Shown here: positions 46,268-59,707 of the stretch, one piece after another | Layout of the letters: every line of letters starts with the position of its first letter | Position numbering within the stretch: position 1 is the stretch's first letter | NCBI RefSeq assembly: GCF_009017415.1 | Contig: NC_092406.1 | Location: 6,138,001-6,202,000, forward strand | Source of the DNA: Aspergillus flavus | Taxonomy: Eukaryota; Ascomycota; Eurotiomycetes; Eurotiales; Aspergillaceae | Length of the DNA stretch: 64,000 nt | Direction of reading: 5' to 3' | Notes under the pieces: model-generated | Seen by the model: the letters and a program-made list of their open reading frames with translations, nothing else | Told to the model about the DNA's origin: nothing | Database searches by the model: none | Program-made: the position numbers and the translations under genes

Positions 46268-49200
46268 ATACCACGATTTCTAGTAACTGCAGGTTTGAAC
46301 CTAGCACTGACACCGACTATACTGATCATGGCCGGAATGCTATCCTGCAGCAGACCCAGCAACTTCGTTACGTTAATACACAGAAATCACGCTAAAATTA
46401 AGGCTGTATTGCATGACTGCATATATTTCCAATAAAACTGAGGCTAGACTTTAAAATTCTCTCGCTTTCTGTCTTATCGCCTTTTCAGAATATAAGCCAA
46501 CTGCAGACCGGGGAGGACTCCCCAGCACTGCTGCCTGTGGCTTGCACCTGGCTCGGGGCCGATCCTAAACTATAAGCTCATGCTGAATCTCGGCGGTCAA
46601 GACCACAACCATGGGAAGCAAACCTATGCACTCAGAGGTTGTGAAGATCTGGGCTCACATGCCATAGCTTGTAAGGTTTTTCCCCGTGGACTATCCGTGA
46701 CCCGAGGACATCATTCACTCTCTTACGTATGACGGACGCCGCATTTTCCTGATATCTCTCTGCTGTTTCTTTGACCTAGGTGCTCACAGTTAGAAGACAT
46801 CGATAGGGAATGGACATACACCTGAGCGGACCGCATATGCCCAGGAGGGATTCCGGAAGCTTGCATTTGATGCATGAGCGGAGAAGATGCGAGTACATTG
46901 TTGACTGCGCTCATTATTAGGGTTACGTCCTCTAGGGCTCAGTGGAGGCTGTTTAGCTTTCACAGAAGCCATATGCTCACAGTTGATCTTAGCTAAAGTA
47001 ATGGCGCAGTTCAGAAATGCTTGTGAAAACACGGACGGCGTTGCTTCTGGCATGGCTTAGGACGAAATCTAATTCACTTACTGCTGAATGGCATAAAGTT
47101 CAGGGAACGCACAACTTCAGCTAATCTGCCAGGTCAAATGTTGCATTCATCGGAACGAACTTGACACCGTTGCACAATAAAGAGCATTCAAGCACTGGAT
47201 CTAACGAGAAACTTTCTAAGGCGGTGCTGCCACGGTCAAGCTCACTAGGTTAGAAGCTAGTCGTCCTTAGTCGTCTTTTAGTCAGAGAGGGCACCAGGCA
47301 CTCAATATGTCTTAACCATTACTCACTTCTGATCACTATCTAATATTACCCTCTAATATAAAGATCTAAGTGGAGCCGTGTCTGTCTCGAAGTGGCTTGC
47401 CTGCTTGTTCCTTTTTCTCTCGTACTCTGATAATCTCTCGTAACTGAAACACCGGTGGAATCAAATTTCATGTAGTATGTGCTAGAGTGCTATATGGCGC
47501 AGTTATGGGCGACGTTTGAGATATAGAACATAATAATCCATGTCAAAAAATCTCTTCGGTCGTGGTGTCGAGAAAAGAGGTTCAGTAGAGAGTTGTACAG
47601 GACTGGTCTAGATCCGGATAGAATCTGTGAATACGATGCATTTCCGGGCAGCTCAACCTTATTATATCAGCCATTATCTTTTGTCAATTTTAATCAGAGA
47701 GATTACTAGTTATCTTGGCCCCATTTATAATTACGGAAGCATCGGAGACGATCAGCTGGCTGTCATTATTGCATTGTTGTATACTGAGTGGAAGCTAACG
47801 CCTAATGAATAGAAGTCTCACGGGTCGCTCGCCAGGAACACATCTCACCTCTTCCTTTAGCGGTAGTGGAATCTAACGTCCGGAGATGTAGCCTGTTATG
47901 GTGAGCAGTGTTCCTCTTTTCTCCACTAAGCCTTGATACGTGAAGTTGGATGATTTACTTCTTGTGTTTTCCTTTTCGGAAGTTCTACAGAGTTCTGGGT
48001 TCGGATGTATATATTGCAATATGGTATGTTACAGTAAACTGTATGGAAGGGATACCCTTCAGTCTACGTGTCCAACTAACCCTGGTATGTAAAATATATT
48101 ATTGACGCAATAAATGCTGGGCTATAGGGTCGCAGAGCTCCACTACTCGGGTCATCTTGGTTGACGGCAGAAGAAAGGCGCGTAACAAACGTCCCAGCTG
48201 GTAACTATTATTTGGTGAACTCTTACCTGAATCCCCTGGAAGCTATACTTTGTTTGATATAGCGTGATATGCATATGAGCGGGCGCGTCCATATCACGCA
48301 CCACCACATCACCACTCGCCAGCCATCACCTGTTTTGTATACCCAGGCGGCCCCGTAACCCCGTTCCTGTGTTGCGCAGGATGACTTGTCGATACTCCAG
48401 CTCGGGGAATCACAACTTAGCATTTCTTATGCTCTGAAGCTGATCCTGTCCTGTCCTCAATTGCTCCACTCCTTGACGTGAGTGGGGCTCCGCGGTGAGA
48501 TGGACACCGGCGGAATGGTCATATTTTGGATGAGAGGCCAAGGAACGCCTGTCTTGTCATCCCTCAGCGCACCAGGCGCTAGCGATATTGGTTTCGACAG
48601 AGACTGTACAACTAGTCTTACCACCTATCCGTGCCTTAGAGGCACAACCTGTGTGTGAGCCTACGGCACGGATACGAGGTCACAAGAATCGGGAGGGGTT
48701 TGATAGGCGCGAAGCGCTAAAAGGGTTCAACCATGGTCAACCATCATGAAGATGAGACAGCTTAAAGACGTTGCTGCCAACCACCTCCCAAAGCTCCAAG
48801 AATGGATTCCATCACGTGACAAATTTCCTGCGCTGGACCATCACCACATTCTCGGCTTAACTCAGTGCTTTGGGCATCATTTCGGTAGATTCTCAGGTAT
48901 ACGAAGGCTGTGTCTTTGGCTGCTCTTTGCAACCACGCGTACCATTTCCAACATGGAACTAGACAATGTGCCGATCACCTGATTGGGGACCCCGCATCCG
49001 GACTGCTTTGATATTATCACGCAACTCTCCGCGTGGGTCACAAAAGAGAGCTCGGTGCGGCTGTGGCAAACCGGGCAGCGAAACCTGACATTCCACATCA
49101 TTAGCTTTCAAGGTTCTATAATCTTGGCGCTGATCCGCCCTTGGTTTTGCATAACCAATCACGAGCTAATATTTAAACCTAGACTAAATGGTAGTGTTGT

Positions 49201-50253
49201 CTTAGCTTTCCCTCAAGCTCGGAGCGAAGCCAGAAACTATACATGTTGGGATCAAACCACAAGACGTCTCCGATAACCAGGATGGCTGATTAGCTGTTTG
49301 TAGCTGCCTAATAAATGTATACTACAGTCCATAGAAGCTACATATTGCAGATATAATTAGTAATGCGTCCTAGATAATGTATTTAATAGCAATAAGTGGT
49401 AATTGACGGTAGTTCTAGAATTTAGGAAACAGCTACCTTTGCCTTGGGGCCTCCAAAGTATACGTTAACTATATCCGTGTCTGGAAGAATCGAGGCTATG
49501 CATCGTACCAGATAACCTTAAAGTCGCAAACGGGCCACTTAGCGTATTCGTGGGGTCTTATCGATTTACGCTGATTCCCGACCAGAGAATGTTGCCAGTT
49601 TTCCGTTCCATATTCCACGAAATCACCATTGCTGGGGCATTCAGGCGACATCCTTGCAAACCCTTTTCTGTTGACGTCGGACATAAGCGTTACTTTTGTC
49701 CAAAGCTTTTGAATATTGATCTTGCTTCACACAGTTAACGGAGGATGTTGATCAGAGAGGTAGTAGAGGAAGCAGTCACGGTGAGATGTGAGATTAGTCC
49801 GGCGGCAGAATTGGATTTCGTGGTGTTACGGTATGGCCGAAAACTCAGTCGTAGGCCTTTGCTCCTTATTGGGTACGAAATTTGTTATCGTAATGATCTT
49901 ATTCACTCCATTACTTATGGGAGAAAAAGACTGGTAGTAGATAACCGGACTTGATACTGGTATCACCAACCTTGGCCTGCCCTACGCCAAGATAAATTAA
50001 CCATGGCAATAGCGACTACCGATGACAAAAAAGGGAGTCTGGATTCATTTTTCTTATCACATGGAAAGTAAAAAAGCCCTTCAGTGTCTATGGTTCGGCT
50101 TTACTGAAACTGTTTCAGAGAGATATTAAGCGGAAATTGCTCGCGCAGGTAACATTCTCGACATGGGTCAGGTCCGCCACGAGGAGTGTCACATCTCTTT
50201 TCACCAAACGTTCTCTCACTCTCCAACTTGCTTGATTGAGACCATCGTACAAG
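46268..50253. other. 4 kb region without a recognisable gene
   Basis: Only short frames (under 100 codons) are seen, on both strands, for example minus 46723-47053 and 48877-49162, plus 48746-48982. None shows a domain or a consistent splice structure. Composition is moderately AT-rich but not like the 55-64 kb block. It may contain old gene debris. Confidence 0.4.
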
Positions 50254-50781
50254 ATGGTTCTGCACAATATCTACTCCGAACAAGCTGAAGAAGCAGTGCA
50301 GGAGGCGATGAACAAGGTGGTGAGGGTTGCTCCCAAACATTTGAAGAGCGAAGGACGAGAGCTCGCATCACGGACGGACAACCAACCTCTCACCCAAACC
50401 CTCATACGAACAGTATCCACAAAGCAGTGGAAAATCTACATGAAAAAATTGATCGAAGACTGTTTAAGATGGACGAAAAAAGTAAGCTGACAACCTTGAT
50501 GAGGAAAGTTGACGAACTGCGTACACTTACTGCCGTTGGCATTAAAGGTTTATAAGGTTCTCAAGCACTTAAACTGGATTGCGGTTGTTGTGGACTGGCT
50601 TATCTACGCGTTCAACGCAATGACCGGGCTCGATATTCCCTATATCAGCAGTTTCGGGCCCGGGCTTCAGCATGACGGTGACAATGTCGATTTTCAGCCA
50701 CTCACAGCCCCAATCGCTCCTCAGGAAACTGGGGGCCTGCAAATGGTCTTGACTGATCGAAATGGGAGAAGATTTAATTAG
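50254..50781 (+). CDS. small hypothetical protein, two exons
   Basis: Exon 1 is 50254-50481, with an intron 50482-50547 (GTAAGC to AAAG) that keeps the frame. Exon 2 is 50548-50781. The product is about 153 residues. The first half is helical and basic (EAVQEAMNKVVRVAPKHL). A hydrophobic stretch follows (NWIAVVVDWLIYAFNAM), then GLDIPYISSFGPG and a C-terminal MVLTDRNGRRFN. The single hydrophobic helix may be membrane-associated. The family is not recognised. Confidence 0.45.
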
Positions 50782-51467
50782 GGTTGATGACGGGGAGTAA
50801 AGGAGGCTTTCTTCAGTGCGGCATTGTTTACTTAAGTTTTATTATGCCTCAGTATTGGTTTTTTACCCACGGGGTTTTCCCAATACTATTCATTCTTTTG
50901 CGAATGCAGAGGTATGAGTTCTTGTTTTTGGACGTCCCAGCATCTAGATTCTGCAAGGCTATCATCAAAATGTTCCTTTGGCACCCTCAGTATGAGAAAG
51001 TTTCCTGAAGAATAATATACATCGGTAGTTCCTATACCTTTTGCTCGGGTGAAGAAACAAAAACATATTATGATTTTTTGGCGGTCTAGAAATTCCCTTG
51101 GACTTGCCTCGTTCACGCTGGATACCCAGCCCACAAGCTCCTTTCCTCAGTCTGCACTATATGATCCAGTTGGCCCGGGGCGAAAGAGTTGGTGGGGGTT
51201 TGTGGTTGGGAGACACCTCTAGTAATCACATGACAGACCCATAACCCTCGATATAATGGTAGCTTAATTGCTCGGGGATTGTCCGTCAGATATGACCCTG
51301 CATGGTGGCTGGACTGAAAGATTGGCCATTTCGGAAACAACTCCGTCTCTGATCGTCATTGGTTTGTTGTTGGCATGCTTGCCAGAGTGTCTGCGAAGGC
51401 GTCGGGGCGGCATCCAACCATCCCACACACCACGGTTCCCATCCTCTTTGGGAAGATCTTGGTTTCT

Positions 51468-52100
51468 TCAAGCAGCACCACCAAAGAGCTGCTTGAATAC
51501 CTGTGCCCCAGCATGACGTAGAGGTGTTTGCCCATCGCTGGGGAAGTTATACAGTAGTGCTTGATGTTAGATGCTAATTAAATGTACGCAATTTAAGTAA
51601 CAAAGCTTGTCATAGACCGTTCCTTTTATTAGGAGTAGGGATAGGGTATCTAAGAGCACTGGTCTGCTGCTGCTTCTGTAGCACGTACTAAGCTTCGTAG
51701 AAATCTATTTTCTCGGCGCAAAGCATCACAATCAATCTTGATGCTTTGCAAGTCCAGCTGCATGATGGCAAGGTCTAGAATCGCCCCCAGAGACTCTCCT
51801 TCTCCTTGTGCCTGTGCTTCCTTCATGTCCTTGTCCATTTGACAGGTCCGAACCGTGGCCCACATCTTCTTTAGGAGGTTGAAAAGGATTTCGAGAAGGC
51901 CTTTGAGAACAGTAAGTTCGGACTGTGCATTACATAGCTCGTCTCGTGCTGCCTTAAGCTCGCGGCTATACGATTGTATCGCAGGTCTTTGGCAGTTCGG
52001 CCAAGAGAGCGAATGCGGTCTGTACAGCGTTATTTTATGGCCATATACAGGGGTTTACAGGGGTAGAGTATCCCATTTACCTCCTCCATCTGGAAAGGAT
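51468..52100 (-). pseudogene. relic of an ankyrin / coiled-coil gene
   Basis: On the minus strand the frame from about 52100 to 51650 reads a coiled coil (SRELKAARDELCNAQSEL, then LLEILFNLLKKM and LRRENRFLRSLVRATEA) and ends in a stop. It resembles the helical N-terminal domain of fungal STAND proteins. About 110 bp further down, 51539-51468 encodes an ankyrin-like SDGQTPLRHAGAQVF and then a stop. No intact gene joins them. It may be debris of an NLR-like gene. Confidence 0.3.
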
Positions 52101-52746
52101 TTGAATCCTGTACCACAGAACTGTCGTGTTTGGCAGGAAGATGAATAAAGTTGCCGCTGTACGGTGCCCAGTTTCCACTAGTTAGTCGCAAAGCCCAATA
52201 TAGCTGGCGAAAAAGAGGAGTAAATTCACGTCTTCCAAGCTTTCGGCACTGTCAGCAGTGCCCCAAAAACTTCTGCTGTCTGGTCGTGGTTGTCCTCGCC
52301 TTATGAAGATAGTCCGGGAAAGTGGTTGAACCACGTTCGTGGCGATATTTTCTGTCGTCCAGGAAGCGAATAGATCGGTCGTAGGGAAGGCAGCTCCTCA
52401 GTCCATACTAATCCTTGGCTCAATTCTTCCGTTCAACATCCCAGTGATGAAACAATTAATTCAACGGAGCAATGCCGTATTTTTTCTGACGGGTGGGGCT
52501 CCATAGTCATCGCAAAGTGACACTGACATTTTCTCCTGTAGGTTGAACGCTCAGTAAGCCACATCCACAGGCTGTGTAGATGCTATTACGCGTAATCTTC
52601 TGAACTGGATAAGCTAACCAGCGAAATCCTTATAAACAGAGAAAGTAGTTTCGAAAGAATCTAAAATTCTCAAGCCCGCTTCCCACTGTCTTATAACTAC
52701 AGCTTAGTTTCGTATATCATATACTCCGCATCACTGATTTCCCACA

Positions 52747-54838
52747 ATGGAACAATCTGACGCAAAGGAAGCCCAAGAATGTACCCTTCTCTATCAGCCA
52801 AACGTTTCAGGCAAGGAGACTGAGGATACAATGAGCGTAGTCCCATGCACTATTGGATTGGACGTGAGTCGCGACCACGAACTTGATCAAGAAGTACCAG
52901 ATGCTTTACGGGAAATATACCGAAACTGGTAAGTCCAGAGATGACAACCATTGATGGACACCCACTGAAATGCTTTACAGGAAGGAGGCCATCATTCGAG
53001 AACATAGGATGCCTCAGCAGGATTTTATCCCGTACATTGTCAAGACAAACGATGGGAACGAAATTATGATTGTTGTGGAGAGGAAAGATACACCGCGCCC
53101 GCCTGAAGAAAATCAACCTGAGCCAAAGGTGTTCGGATGCATCCAGTTGTCATCTCTCAAGCCAAGGCTGAGTTTATAAATTTTGGATCTTCCTTGGATG
53201 ACCAGTGTCTGAACTTGGGCCATACCACCAAAACGGCAGATAATCGTCTTAGAGGATTGCAGGTCGCGGCGCTTGTACTATGCCGCGAAAACCATCACTT
53301 GAGAATATCAGCGAATGGTTGTCACTGGAACTTCGGATTCAATGCTCAGGCGAGTCTGTACTGCCGAGCAACGCCGTTCAAGGCCAGGCGTGGGACGAGC
53401 ATCGAGGGAAAGCCTTTGAAGCTTTGCGCCGAAATTCATGAGGATGTCGCGGTAACTATCGGCCATAAAGGAAAGCCAATTTCTCTTGAGGATTTCCAAG
53501 CGTGGCTGCGAGATACGATCGATCTACATGAGACACCTGGGCGGATCCGAACACCATCGGGAGACCTCCTGCTTGACCAATACTATCAGGGCCACCTTTA
53601 TTTGAGAGGTATACGTGTCCTGCAGCCTGTCTTTGAACCAGGGCAAGCCTTTCGCTTTGGATACAACTTAGCCCGGGGAACTGTTGGGCGGGACCGCCAG
53701 CCGCTGGTGAACGTGGAAGAAACTATGACATGCATCCACTCGATCTGGGAGAGCGCAATTGAGCAAGCAGGCGATGTCGTACTGCCGAAGTACCTCGAGA
53801 TTTTCCGGGGTACTCTTCCCCCTGCCGACGCGAGAGGGACATATCACCTGATCACTGAGTCCACGGCTAAAAAAATGTGGGAGTCGCTGATTCACGATCC
53901 GGCTGGCGCAGGCGTGTTCTACTGCCTTGACTCACGACGAAACGATGTAAGTATAACGCCCTCACTGTCCACTCATGCTATGGCCGACTTTCCACACAGC
54001 TATCTCACTGCTCCTCTGCTCTTTAGGACCATCCTATAATCCAATTAGAGCTCAAGAAGGAACCCAGGGCTTTTCCAGACGCTTTATGGAAGATTTTTCG
54101 AAAATATGGTTTGGTTCGATACCCCAGAGAGCAACTGTACAAAATACTGCAAACTTCCGAAGAGTCGGTTTACCAGAAACAGTCTTCGCATATTCTGTAG
54201 CCCACACTCTCCGCGCTCTCCTCCGCCTTGACCCACGAACAGAGAGAACCAATATAGTTTTTGTCCGCTGCGTATCTGACGTGGTTGATATGGCGTATCG
54301 AGCGGAACAAGACACACTTTGTATACATGAGAAATGATTGTGACCTCACACCGCTTCCCAAAGCGCTGAACAACTGGCAATACCCGAGCCCGACGTGTTT
54401 GTCTGGCAGCACCCTGTGGAGGATTTATATCACCGCTTACTAGCAATCGTTCTCAATCAGTCTGAAGGCCGCTGCGCAGGTCAAAGCATACGACATCTAC
54501 TCAGATTGGCTCACCACAAACTCCATTTCATGCCGCGAAACATCCAGGTGACCCCCAAGGATGAAGAGTCCCTAACCGTGTCATTCTATACAGGGCACAG
54601 CCTCTTCTACGTCGAGCAATACGGAGCATGTGTACATTATCTAGTCATTCTACATCGACCAGACTGCGAGGCTAGGGCTAATATCCTGACATACGATAGC
54701 ACCAACGACACTTGCGCTTATTACCAAAAGGCCGTCTCCTTAGCTTCACGAACAGCCAGATTCTCTGGCCTTCCACCCATGACATTAGAGGCGCCGCTGA
54801 AGATCTTGGTAAGACTGGTCACCATTATATTAATATAA
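52747..54838 (+). pseudogene. decayed GHKL-ATPase-like family gene
   Basis: The ATG at 52747 (MEQSDAKEAQEC) is followed by introns at 52929-52980 and 53947-54026. The text KLGHTTK-like LGHTTKTADNRLRGLQVAALVL, GCHWNFGFNAQ, YNLARGTVGRDRQPL and GVFYCLDSRR matches, from memory, a fungal family of large GHKL/HSP90-like ATPase proteins. The frame changes near 53140-53160 and again near 54150-54185. Two in-frame TGA codons lie at 54335-54337 and 54341-54343, inside otherwise continuous sequence (HEK to PHTASQSAEQLA). The last exon runs into AT-rich DNA at 54838 without a natural C-terminus. The N-terminal nucleotide-binding motif is not seen. The loss is clear; the family call is moderate. Confidence 0.6.
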
Positions 54839-55035
54839 GATAGAATATCCACATTAATATAGATATCGATGATCTTATTATAAATCACATAAAATCTATG
54901 TTGAGCTATAAAATTTTAAATTCAGTACAAATCCAGAGTATAGAGTAAAGAATTTAATAGAATTTTATAAAAGAGAGTTTAAATTTACTCTTTAGTAATT
55001 AGCAATAATTTCAGCTTATTAAGATCTTACCAAGA
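54804..55035. repeat. 11-bp inverted repeat at the edge of the AT-rich block
   Basis: TCTTGGTAAGA at 54804-54814 and its exact reverse complement at 55025-55035 bracket about 210 bp. The left copy lies in the last coding bases of the GHKL-like gene. They could be ends of a small inserted element or chance. Confidence 0.3.
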
Positions 55036-55090
55036 ATCATTTAAATAGATAAAAAAATTCTGATATTCACTATTTTTGTAACGAAGGATC

Positions 55091-55220
55091 TACTATACAG
55101 GGTAGATAGCCTGTCAACTAGGTAAGGAAACGGAAGGCAAAAGGTAAGGCTCTATCTGTCAGTGGAATATCTACTAGTCAGGGTAGAGGACCTGTCAACT
55201 AGGTAAGGATACGTGGGCAA
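55091..55220 (+). repeat. two direct repeats 81 bp apart
   Basis: The units begin TACTATACAGGG (55091) and TACTAGTCAGGG (55172). Both then read ACCTGTCAACTAGGTAAGGA or its near copy. They have ordinary base composition within AT-rich DNA and may be LTR or subterminal repeats of the inserted element. Confidence 0.55.
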
Positions 55221-58200
55221 AGCACTAGGCAGTAGATACTAGAGATAGAAGACTGATTCTTGATTTTCTATTAATGACTATAGTACTAATTTATAGTCAA
55301 GGATCTCTAAGATTCTCTATATATAATAATTAATTCTTTTAATAAGGCTACTATATATTATTAAAAAGATAATAGATATAGATACTAAAGACACTATTTA
55401 GTTACTAGAATATCTATATATCTAGAATAGAGTATACTATATAGTTACTTTATATAATTATTATTATTTCTATAATAATTATGCTTCTTTTTTCTAGATT
55501 AATTATCTCTAAATAGCGATCAACATATTATTTATATTAAGTAGTTAATATTTTAAAAGCGCGTTGGATATTCTATATAGAAATATTAATTTTATATAAA
55601 TTATTATTAAATAAATAATAGTTATCTATAATAATAATATTAATATTAATAAAATATTAAATAAGTTTCTCTCTACTATTTCTATATTTTATTTTTTTTT
55701 ATTTTATAATATCTTTTTTATATATTATAAGTCTTTTTTTTTTTTATATTTTAAATCTAGTTATTTCTTTATATTTCTTTATTAATATTATTATATTTTA
55801 TTATAAAAGAATTATTAGTACTCTAGTCATTTTCTTTATTTTATAGTATCTATATTATTTAAAAACTATTATTAAGAATAGAAAGCGTGAAGAGAATAAA
55901 TTATTTATAATTAGTTATAAATTTAATAATATAGTATTAATATTATATAGATAATATAGTAACTAAAATATTAATTATAATTAAATATACTTCTTTATCT
56001 AGTATACTATTTATTATTAATTTATAAAGATTTTTTAAAATATACTAGATAATATATATAACTTATATTATATATTAAAATAGATAAAAACTATTTTCTA
56101 GAATAAAAATAAAGAATAAATTATATTTAATTTAAAAATATAAAAATTAATTACTTAAGCTTATATTATATTATATTATATTTTTAATAAAATAGAGTTA
56201 GCTTATTAAAAGAAATTTTATTTAACTATTAAAAAGATTAAAAAGCTTAGAATATATATTAATAAATTAATTTAAAATTTTTTTTTTAATAATTCTATAG
56301 TAAATTATTACTAATTATTATAAGAGTATAAATTATTATATTAATATCTTTAAATAATAGTTAGATTTATTATCTTTTTAAAATAATATAAAAACTTATA
56401 GATAGTATATAGAAGATTATTAATTTTAGTTTAAAAAATTTAATATTAGTTATATATTTTAATAAATAGTTATTTAAAATTTTATCTATTATATAAAATA
56501 AGTAGTTTATAAATATTTTAATTAAAAAAATATAGAGAAAGATTAGTAGAAATATTAGAATACTATATTTAATATTTTCTTTATTATTTTTATAATAATT
56601 TAATATAATAATTAATTAGTATTTTAATACTTTTATTTTTTTACTTTAATAATAATTTTAAAATAGATTAATAGACTTTTTATATTTTAATTAATAATAA
56701 AATTTTTTAATATATATAGAGTCGACGTATTTTTTTATAATTATTATTTATTTATTAAATATTTATTATAGCTATATTAATATTATATTAATCTTTAAAT
56801 ATATTATTAACTTTTTTATTTAAAATTATAGATTTTTTTTTTTATATTTACTATATTTTTTTTAAAAATTTATTAATTATATTTTAATAACTATTCTATC
56901 TATTTTACTAAATATTAGATTTTTTTTTTAAAGATTTACTTTTTTTTAATTTTTTCTATTTTCTATTTATTATTATTATTAAAATTAAATATTAATAATA
57001 AATTAATATTATTTTAATAATATAGTATTTATAGTTCTAGTAATAAAATATAGAATATATTATAAATTTAATTATATTTATTAAATAAGCTAAATTAATA
57101 TATTTATTTTTCTATAATATTTAATATTTAAAATAGTCTAATATATTTTAGTACTAGTTTTTAAATTAGAATTTTTAATTTAATATTCTAAATTAATAAT
57201 TATATAAAATTATTTTATTTAAATAATTTTATTTAATAATATTTATTAAAATATTTTTTTTAAGATTCTATTATATTTTATTAGTATTCTATTAAATTTT
57301 TATAAATTTTTATTAATTTTTTAATATAATATTATATTATTAGAATTTTTTTTAAAAAAGTACTATTTTTAATATATAATTAAAAATTTAGTAAATAATT
57401 AAATAAAATTTAAAATAATAATAATCTAATAATTATATTTTAAATATTATTATATATAAATTCTATTATTAAAAATAAATTTAATTAATTTATTTACTTT
57501 TTATTAATAAAATATCTAAAATAATATTTTAATATTTAGTTTATATATTTTATTTAATTATTAATTTATAAATAGAATACTATTAATAATCTAAATTTTA
57601 TATAATTAAAATAATAAAGATTTAACTAGAATTTATTAATAAAAATTAATTTTTTATTAAATATAATATTATTTAATAGTCTAAATTATAATTTTATATA
57701 ATTATAAAATAATTCGGCGAGTTTTATTATATTAATTATTATTAAAATAAAAAAAAATAATAACTATTTAAAAAATTAATTAATTACTATTTATATTAAA
57801 TTAATAATTTTATTTTTAAATATTATTTTTAATAACTCTATTATAAAGTCTATTAATAGTTTTATAAAAAATCTAAATAAAATTAATAGCAATTCTAAAA
57901 TTCTATAAAAATAATACTTTAAAACTATTATTTTTTAATATATTAAATATTTTATTATATAATTTATAATATTTTATTAAAGATTTATTTAATAAAATTT
58001 ATATTTAAATAGAATTTTTATATAATTTTTTCTAAAATAGTCTATAAAAGAATTATTATAATATAGATTAATTAAAATCTATTATAAATTTTTTTTTAAA
58101 AAGATATATAATTAATTCTTAAATTTAATTAATTTATTAAAAATAATATTTTAATTTTTATTTTTTATAAATCTTTATTTTATAATAGCCTTTTATTATT

Positions 58201-59356
58201 AGATCTCTAGATCTTTAGATTATATCTATTTTATAAAATCTTTTAGATTTTCTTAGATTTTAGTAATATATATTTTTTTAGAGATATAAATATATTATAT
58301 TTAAAATCTAGAAATAAATTAATTTTAATTTAATTTTTTTTAAATAGTTTAGTTAACTATTTTTATATTAACTTTATAATTTCTAAGATTTATTACTATA
58401 TAAATATTAAATTTAGAACTTTTTTATAAAGATATTTTACTAGATTTAAACTAGATTTTTTTTTATAATAAATTTTTAATTTATAAAGATTCTATACTAG
58501 TAAATTACTATATAAATAATAATATTAATTTTATATTTAAAATATATTCTAAGATTTTTTTTAATTTCTAGAAAAATCTATTAGCTGGGTTTAATTTTCT
58601 AATTTAATATTTAATTATAAAATTAAAAAAAATTAAAAATATAAGCTATCGCGCTTAATATTTATTTAATTTAGTTTATTTTATAAATATTTATAAATTT
58701 AAATAATTAGTAAGAATTTTAATAGTATATACTAAATCTTTAAAATATTATTATTAATATTTAAATAAATAGATAATAATATATAGTTTTTAATTAAAAA
58801 TATTATAATTTAACTCTATTTTACTAAATTTTTATAATTAAATTACTATAAAATAATAGACTCTATTTTTATTTAGTTAAGATATAATTCTTATTATCTC
58901 TTTATTTAAAATATTAATTTTAATTTAAATAGATTATTAAGAATTAAAATAGTATAAGAAAAATACTAATTAAAAAATAATAATAAAATATTAAAATATT
59001 AATTTTTCTATAAAAATAAATTTAATTAATTTAGATTTTTATCTATTTTTTAATTCTTTTATTAAAAAAGTAAAAGATAAGATAATTTAAAAGTAATTTT
59101 AAATAAATTATTAATAAAAATTATAAAATTCTAGAAAACTTTATATATTATAATAGCTTTTAGATTTTTTCTATAATATAATATTATTTATTTATTAAAA
59201 ATCTATAGAGATACTGTCTTACAATATAATATATTCTAGAAATTTAATCTATTTTTAATAAAAAGTATATTTTAATAATTTTCTATATAAATTAGTTTTT
59301 TATAATTAATTTAATATCTATTTAATATACTTTATATAGCTTTCTTAATTTAATAA

Positions 59357-59707
59357 AAAGATTAAAATATTATTTAGATATACTATATAATAGATATTTA
59401 GAATATTATATAATACTATATATAGATAGTTTTAAAAAATAGCTAATATATTTATAAAACTAAAAGATATTACTAGATATTTAAAATAACTATATTTTAT
59501 ATAAAACACTATTTTCTATTTATTTTTTTTTTATAAATAAATTTAATAATATATATTTTAAATATTAATTTTAATAAAGAATTTTGCGCTTACTAAATAA
59601 TCTAAAATTTCTAATATTAAAGATAATAGATAGTAATTTTTTATTATTATTCTATTAAAATTCTAATAATTAATATATAGTTTTAGACTACTATTTTTTT
59701 TAAAAAT
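59357..59707 (-). pseudogene. Ty3/Gypsy reverse transcriptase core, RIP-degraded
   Basis: A minus-strand reading frame of 117 codons aligns without gaps to the RT palm and fingers of Ty3/Gypsy pol. Recognisable parts are a KKDGSLR-like KKNSSLKLYINY, IKNYYLLSLILEILDYL, VSAKFFIKINI, YSYFKYLVISFSF and a YLDDILIF motif reading YLNNILIF. Stops replace aromatic or Gln positions. Asp-to-Asn in the active-site motif equals GAT to AAT, a G-to-A change. The enzyme is certainly dead. Confidence 0.85.

Noticed and set aside
46723..47053. Two overlapping minus-strand ORFs
   Set aside because: Short, in different frames, no domain and no consistent splice site.
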